Below, piece after piece: positions 6,666 through 9,238 of a DNA stretch of 9,238 nucleotides (the first letter of the stretch is position 1; each line of letters begins with the position of its first letter). The stretch spans positions 1-9,238 of the forward strand of contig DATLYT010000045.1 of assembly GCA_035574455.1 (NCBI GenBank), read 5' to 3'. This DNA is from DATLYT01 sp035574455. GTDB lineage: Bacteria > Bacteroidota > Ignavibacteria > UBA10030. Under the pieces are notes generated by a model. It saw only the letters and a list, made by a program, of their open reading frames with translations, was not told the origin of the DNA and made no database searches. Both the position numbers and the translations under genes were made by a program.

Positions 6666-8102
6666 TTAGAGCGACGAGATGTACTCTCGGAAATGCGCCA
6701 GCTTTTCGTTCATGACGGTCGAGAGTTCATCAAAATCAATGGGCTTTTTCACAAGGCCTTCGTTCGGTTTGAGCTCCGAGGATTGTACCTGGGGGATCTC
6801 TTTTGTCTCACACAACAGAACGAACGGCAAGAAATTAAACTTCGAGTTCACACGTAACACATGAAGGAACTTCACGCCGCTGAGATTCGCGTCGGGAAAC
6901 TCTGCTTCACAGAGAATAATGTTGGGATTAATCTTGTCTAGCTTTTCCAGCGCAGTCTCGGGATTCGGCACTAAAACCACGGCATAGCCGGCCATCTTCA
7001 GCTTTGGTACGAGCGAATTTTTCGCGCTCTGGTCGGAAGTCACAAACAGCAACGTGCCTTTGAACTGATCCGCGACAAGGTCGAGCAAGAATTTCGATTC
7101 GTTCTCTAAATATTCCGTTAAACTGACCTGGTAGACTTTGCGTAGCCATTCCATCGTCGAAGACGAACTCTTGAGCAGCTTCCGCTTCGCGACCATCTCT
7201 TTTACAGCCTTGCTGTACATCTCGAGCTTCACCTCTCGAGCGGTCGACTGTTCGACATCCTCCGGAATGCCCAACGAGATTGCTAATTGATGAAGCTCTT
7301 GCGCTTCTTTCTCTGGAGGGGCACCATTCATCCATGCCTTCTCCAACGCCGTACGGAACTGCTTGACGTAACTTTGCAGTTGACGCGAGGAGATTTCCTC
7401 TCGCGCTCGCTTCTCTTGGTCCAACGCTCTCGAAAGTTCTTCGATCTGCTGCTTCATCTGCATCAACATCGATTGCGTTTCGGACTTTGCCACTCGTTCC
7501 TCTTCAGCAATTGGAGAAGAGACCTTCATCTCCTGCCGAGGCTCAACCTTCGGCGGAGGCTGTGGCGGTGCACTTGCCGTCGTCGTTTTCACAGGCTCCG
7601 TCGCAGCTACATGAGCGGGAGGCGGCATCTGGAAAATCGGTGCCGACGGATGAGGCTCTTCTTTTTTCTGCGCGGGCTCTGCTGGCGTTACCGGTGGTTC
7701 CGGAAGCGGCGAGGGGGCCGGCGGAGGAGTATACGCGGGCATTTTTTGTACTGCCGGAGGTGACGGAGGTACAGGTTTGGGCTCTGGTGCCGGCGGCGGG
7801 CTGATTTTCGCCACGGGAGGAGGCTCAGGCTTCGGCGAAGGAGGAGGCGTGGCTTGCTTCGGTTGCGCGGCTTCCTTTTTCTTCAGTTGCTCAAAGTATT
7901 CTATACGGTCCTGAAAGGCGTAGATGTAGGCATTCGAAGGGTCGAGTTCCTTCGCTTTCATGACCTGCTCCTTCGCTTTCTCGAAGTTTCCCTCCTTCAA
8001 AAACTTATCCGCGGCGTGCAGACAGTTCTTTGCCGCTTCTTTATTTTCAGCCGGAGGAGCAGGCGGTTGAGATTTTTGTTTTGCCGTAATCACAGGACCC
8101 AA
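6666..8102 (-). CDS. TPR / proline-rich linker / coiled-coil protein with C-terminal pseudo-receiver
   Basis: A 478-residue soluble protein of mosaic design. Residues about 22-72 hold one TPR-like helical hairpin (FLKEGNFEKAKEQVMKAKEL, then DPSN). Residues 83-190 are low complexity with 42 prolines, a likely extended linker. Residues 205-250 form a coiled coil. Residues 245-305 (FRTALEKAWMNGAPPEKE, LGIPEDVE) resemble the helical TerB-like repeats found in bacterial regulatory proteins. Residues 350-475 follow the receiver fold but are degenerate: T355/S356 replace the acidic pair, E399 replaces the phospho-Asp and C431 the Thr/Ser; only K453 in KKPID is kept. It probably works as a scaffold or partner-binding protein rather than a phosphate acceptor. 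The start is uncertain: TTG 8102 or GTG 8093, bounded by an in-frame stop just upstream. No clear ribosome site is seen. Confidence 0.85.
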   Translation of the reverse strand: MGPVITAKQKSQPPAPPAENKEAAKNCLHAADKFLKEGNFEKAKEQVMKAKELDPSNAYIYAFQDRIEYFEQLKKKEAAQPKQATPPPSPKPEPPPVAKISPPPAPEPKPVPPSPPAVQKMPAYTPPPAPSPLPEPPVTPAEPAQKKEEPHPSAPIFQMPPPAHVAATEPVKTTTASAPPQPPPKVEPRQEMKVSSPIAEEERVAKSETQSMLMQMKQQIEELSRALDQEKRAREEISSRQLQSYVKQFRTALEKAWMNGAPPEKEAQELHQLAISLGIPEDVEQSTAREVKLEMYSKAVKEMVAKRKLLKSSSSTMEWLRKVYQVSLTEYLENESKFLLDLVADQFKGTLLFVTSDQSAKNSLVPKLKMAGYAVVLVPNPETALEKLDKINPNIILCEAEFPDANLSGVKFLHVLRVNSKFNFLPFVLLCETKEIPQVQSSELKPNEGLVKKPIDFDELSTVMNEKLAHFREYISSL

Positions 8103-8113
8103 TCGTGAAGTTC

Positions 8114-8142
8114 AAAATAGCACAAAACAGATTAACTCGCAA
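8114..8142 (-). promoter_or_regulatory. Possible sigma-70-type promoter for the signalling cluster
   Basis: On the minus strand, TTGCGA (8142-8137) and TATTTT (8119-8114) are separated by exactly 17 bases. A start near 8107 would give a very short leader before the TTG at 8102 or GTG at 8093, which fits the lack of a ribosome site there. Matches to consensus are moderate and this could be chance. Confidence 0.35.
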
Positions 8143-8157
8143 AAGGAGGCTTGGGAC

Positions 8158-8184
8158 GTGAACCTCTGTTACCCATCCGCCTAA
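8158..8184 (+). other. Possible eight-codon leader ORF after a strong Shine-Dalgarno
   Basis: AAAAGGAGG at 8141-8149 is a near-ideal ribosome site. A GTG eight bases later opens MNLCYPSA followed by TAA. It is antisense to the region upstream of the signalling cluster and precedes a set of alternative hairpins on the same strand. Without a plus-strand gene downstream, a role as a leader peptide is speculative; the purine run may be coincidental. Confidence 0.15.
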
Positions 8185-8229
8185 AGCGAAATGCACGGAA
8201 ATCAACTTCTGGGAAAGGAAATATGATAA

Positions 8230-8275
8230 GGAGACATTTCATCTACGTCTCCAGGGAGGCAGGAATTGAGACGTA
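8230..8275 (+). other. Mutually exclusive hairpins in the intergenic region
   Basis: GGAGAC (8230-8235) can pair with GTCTCC (8247-8252). The overlapping segment TACGTCTC (8244-8251) can instead pair with GAGACGTA (8268-8275). Only one can form at a time. They lie just before the terminator-like stem at 8281-8316, an arrangement reminiscent of attenuators. Confidence 0.35.
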
Positions 8276-8280
8276 CATCC

Positions 8281-8320
8281 AGAAGCCGCGAGTAAGCCTT
8301 TCCCCTCGCGGCTTCTTCTT
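8281..8320 (+). terminator. Terminator-like hairpin between the pilin genes and the signalling cluster
   Basis: AGAAGCCGCGAG (8281-8292) pairs perfectly over 12 bp with CTCGCGGCTTCT (8305-8316) around a 12-base loop. On the plus strand a pyrimidine/T-rich tail (TCTTCTTTC) follows, as in a rho-independent terminator. On the minus strand it lies 26 bases past the pilin-like gene's stop but has no U-run, so it would be a weak terminator or a 3'-end stabiliser for that transcript. Confidence 0.55.
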
Positions 8321-8341
8321 TCGCCGGTTCTCACCACTCTG

Positions 8342-8797
8342 TTAAAGTGCTGTATCTCCTCCGGTTTTCCAATTGACTTGATACGGTTTCACATAAATCT
8401 TCGTCGTCACCCACCGACTCCACTTCTTCTTCTTCCTCCCCTCCACCACCGTCCCACTACCCGCCTTCTGAAGATAGGCAATCAACGTCCTTGCCTGCCC
8501 GTTCACCGTCGCCGTCGACGTCACCTTCTGCTTATCCCAATCCACAACGCTGATCGTGTAGGCCACCGTTCCACCTAACAGCTTCTTGGTCCGACTCACC
8601 GACAACAGACTCGACGTCGCCGACAACTCGTTGACAGCAAGGTCAATCCCGGCTTTGGCAAGCTCTGACGCCTGATACTCATACGCCCGGTAGCCGCCGA
8701 TGGTGGCAACAGTGCGGTCGGCTTCTTTAATCTTCAGTGCATACATCCCGATAATCACGGTGACGGCACCTAACAACATCACTTTTGAGTTTCCCAT
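8342..8797 (-). CDS. PilX-like minor pilin / type IV pilus-associated protein
   Basis: A 151-residue protein with one N-terminal hydrophobic helix (about 6-21, VMLLGAVTVIIGMYAL) followed by a long helical stretch with ASELAKAGIDLAVNEL. That resembles the (A)xxAxAGIxxAxxxL pattern of PilX-type minor pilins. A beta-rich segment follows (VAYTISVVD, KVTSTATVNGQARTLIAYL); the STATVNG-R pattern is typical of that family's globular part. The C-terminal part is basic (KKKK at 122-125) and Trp-containing. The usual prepilin Gly-Phe with Glu at +5 is not evident, so processing by prepilin peptidase is uncertain. The ATG at 8797 has a GGGGGA ribosome site. The gene starts 27 bases after the PilW-like gene and belongs to the same transcript. 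Confidence 0.75.
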   Translation of the reverse strand: MGNSKVMLLGAVTVIIGMYALKIKEADRTVATIGGYRAYEYQASELAKAGIDLAVNELSATSSLLSVSRTKKLLGGTVAYTISVVDWDKQKVTSTATVNGQARTLIAYLQKAGSGTVVEGRKKKKWSRWVTTKIYVKPYQVNWKTGGDTAL

Positions 8798-8824
8798 GAC
8801 GTTAATCCCCCATGCGAGCAGTCA

Positions 8825-9238
8825 TTAGAGATTGGGAGGAAAGAAATGGTGCTCGCTCTTTGCCGAGGGGCGATAATTCTGCCCATCGCTGATCTGTTTC
8901 AGTTCGTAGTTCTCCTCCATCGCTACAATCAACTTCACCGAACGAATGTCGTTGAGCGTGGCCGCCGGGGTGCCTGTGATATCATAATAGTCAAACCGGA
9001 ACCGGGTTAGACCGATCCCAATGCTGGTCGTCTTCGTCAATGAACTCTCCTTACGATACACGTTCCCGTTACTCAAATAGTAACGCACGGTATCGACGGC
9101 ACCGTTGTTTTTAAAGTCGGCGAGGAAAATCACTTCTGAAGTGTCTGCCTTGACAAACGCCGCGCCGGTGACGTTATATCCTGCCTGACGTATATCCGTT
9201 TCAATAATCGAGACAAGCGTTGCGATTTTTTCCCGAAC
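8825..9238 (-). CDS. PilW/PulJ-like minor pilin, 5' end beyond the window (partial)
   Basis: The reading frame is open without a stop from the right edge to TAA at 8825-8827, giving at least 137 residues. The internal GTG at 9133 is therefore not the real start. The visible part begins VREKIATLVSIIETDIRQAG, the membrane-proximal helix typical of PilW/PulJ pseudopilins (a run ending in an R-Q-A-G-Y/F motif). It continues with beta strands in EVIFLADFKNNG, VDTVRYYLSNGNVYRKESS, and a C-terminal DIRSVKLIVAMEE strand. These match the general layout of minor pseudopilins that start or cap a pilus. The prepilin signal must lie to the right of the window. A 27-base gap separates it from the PilX-like gene, the usual gene order in minor pilin operons. 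Confidence 0.75.
   Translation of the reverse strand, partial: VREKIATLVSIIETDIRQAGYNVTGAAFVKADTSEVIFLADFKNNGAVDTVRYYLSNGNVYRKESSLTKTTSIGIGLTRFRFDYYDITGTPAATLNDIRSVKLIVAMEENYELKQISDGQNYRPSAKSEHHFFPPNL

Noticed and set aside
7287..7763. 158-codon plus-strand ORF rich in Arg/Leu
   Set aside because: It is antisense to the proline-rich linker; the Arg-rich content is the mirror of proline and glutamate codons on the other strand.
8151..8345. 64-codon plus-strand ORF (TTG start) after AAAAGGAGG
   Set aside because: The spacing from the ribosome site to the TTG is only one base, the ORF runs through the terminator-like stem, and the translated sequence is Arg/Phe-rich without recognisable features.
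8825..9133. Reading the PilW-like gene as a complete 102-residue protein starting at the GTG at 9133
   Set aside because: The frame stays open to the window edge and the upstream residues fit a pilin helix, so this is an internal GTG in a partial gene.
1..9238. CRISPR arrays, insertion sequences, transposases or integrase genes
   Set aside because: No regularly spaced repeats, no transposase or recombinase reading frames and no long terminal inverted repeats were seen. The tRNA fragment alone does not prove an integrated element.

Overview
The window comes from a bacterium of roughly balanced base composition whose tRNA genes do not encode CCA. The genes fit a free-living, surface-associated Gram-negative with type IV pilus-like genes and elaborate two-component signalling, such as Nitrospirota or the Bacteroidota/Ignavibacteriota side of the tree. 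I cannot fix the phylum from sequence alone.

Layout. The left end (about 1-750) is a plus-strand tRNA region: tRNA-Arg(ACG), a small zinc-ribbon gene, tRNA-Arg(TCG), a decayed hairpin, then a broken copy of a tRNA-Arg 3' end whose T-loop is split by a 45-base hairpin insert. A strong, probably bidirectional terminator at 712-749 closes this side and also lies 3' of the converging minus-strand genes. Everything from 772 to the right edge is on the minus strand. Read in the direction of transcription (right to left), first come two minor pilin genes: a PilW/PulJ-like one cut by the window edge, and a PilX-like one. A 239-base intergenic region with several hairpins follows. Then comes a signalling cluster: a TPR/proline-rich protein with a pseudo-receiver, a CheY/DivK-like single-domain receiver, a large membrane hybrid histidine kinase (HAMP-GAF-HisKA-HATPase-REC-REC), a soluble REC-HisKA-HATPase kinase, a receiver fused to a dead DHp domain, and finally a conserved hypothetical protein with a Cys cluster.

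How it may work. The membrane hybrid kinase is the only protein in the cluster with a transmembrane sensor. The others are soluble kinase or receiver proteins. The cluster holds five canonical receivers and one degenerate receiver, but no DNA-binding domain, no GGDEF/EAL/HD-GYP output and no Hpt domain. This suggests signalling by phosphotransfer and protein-protein contact rather than direct transcriptional control. The adjacent pilin genes make surface motility or attachment a reasonable but unproven target.

The most unusual items are: (1) a response regulator whose C-terminus is a DHp domain, with the phospho-accepting His replaced by Ile and no ATPase domain, in the same register as the active kinase next door; (2) a receiver-like domain with Glu at the phospho-Asp position and the acidic pocket lost; (3) the interrupted tRNA-Arg remnant; (4) a plus-strand set of mutually exclusive hairpins, with a terminator-like stem, in the pilin/signalling intergenic gap.
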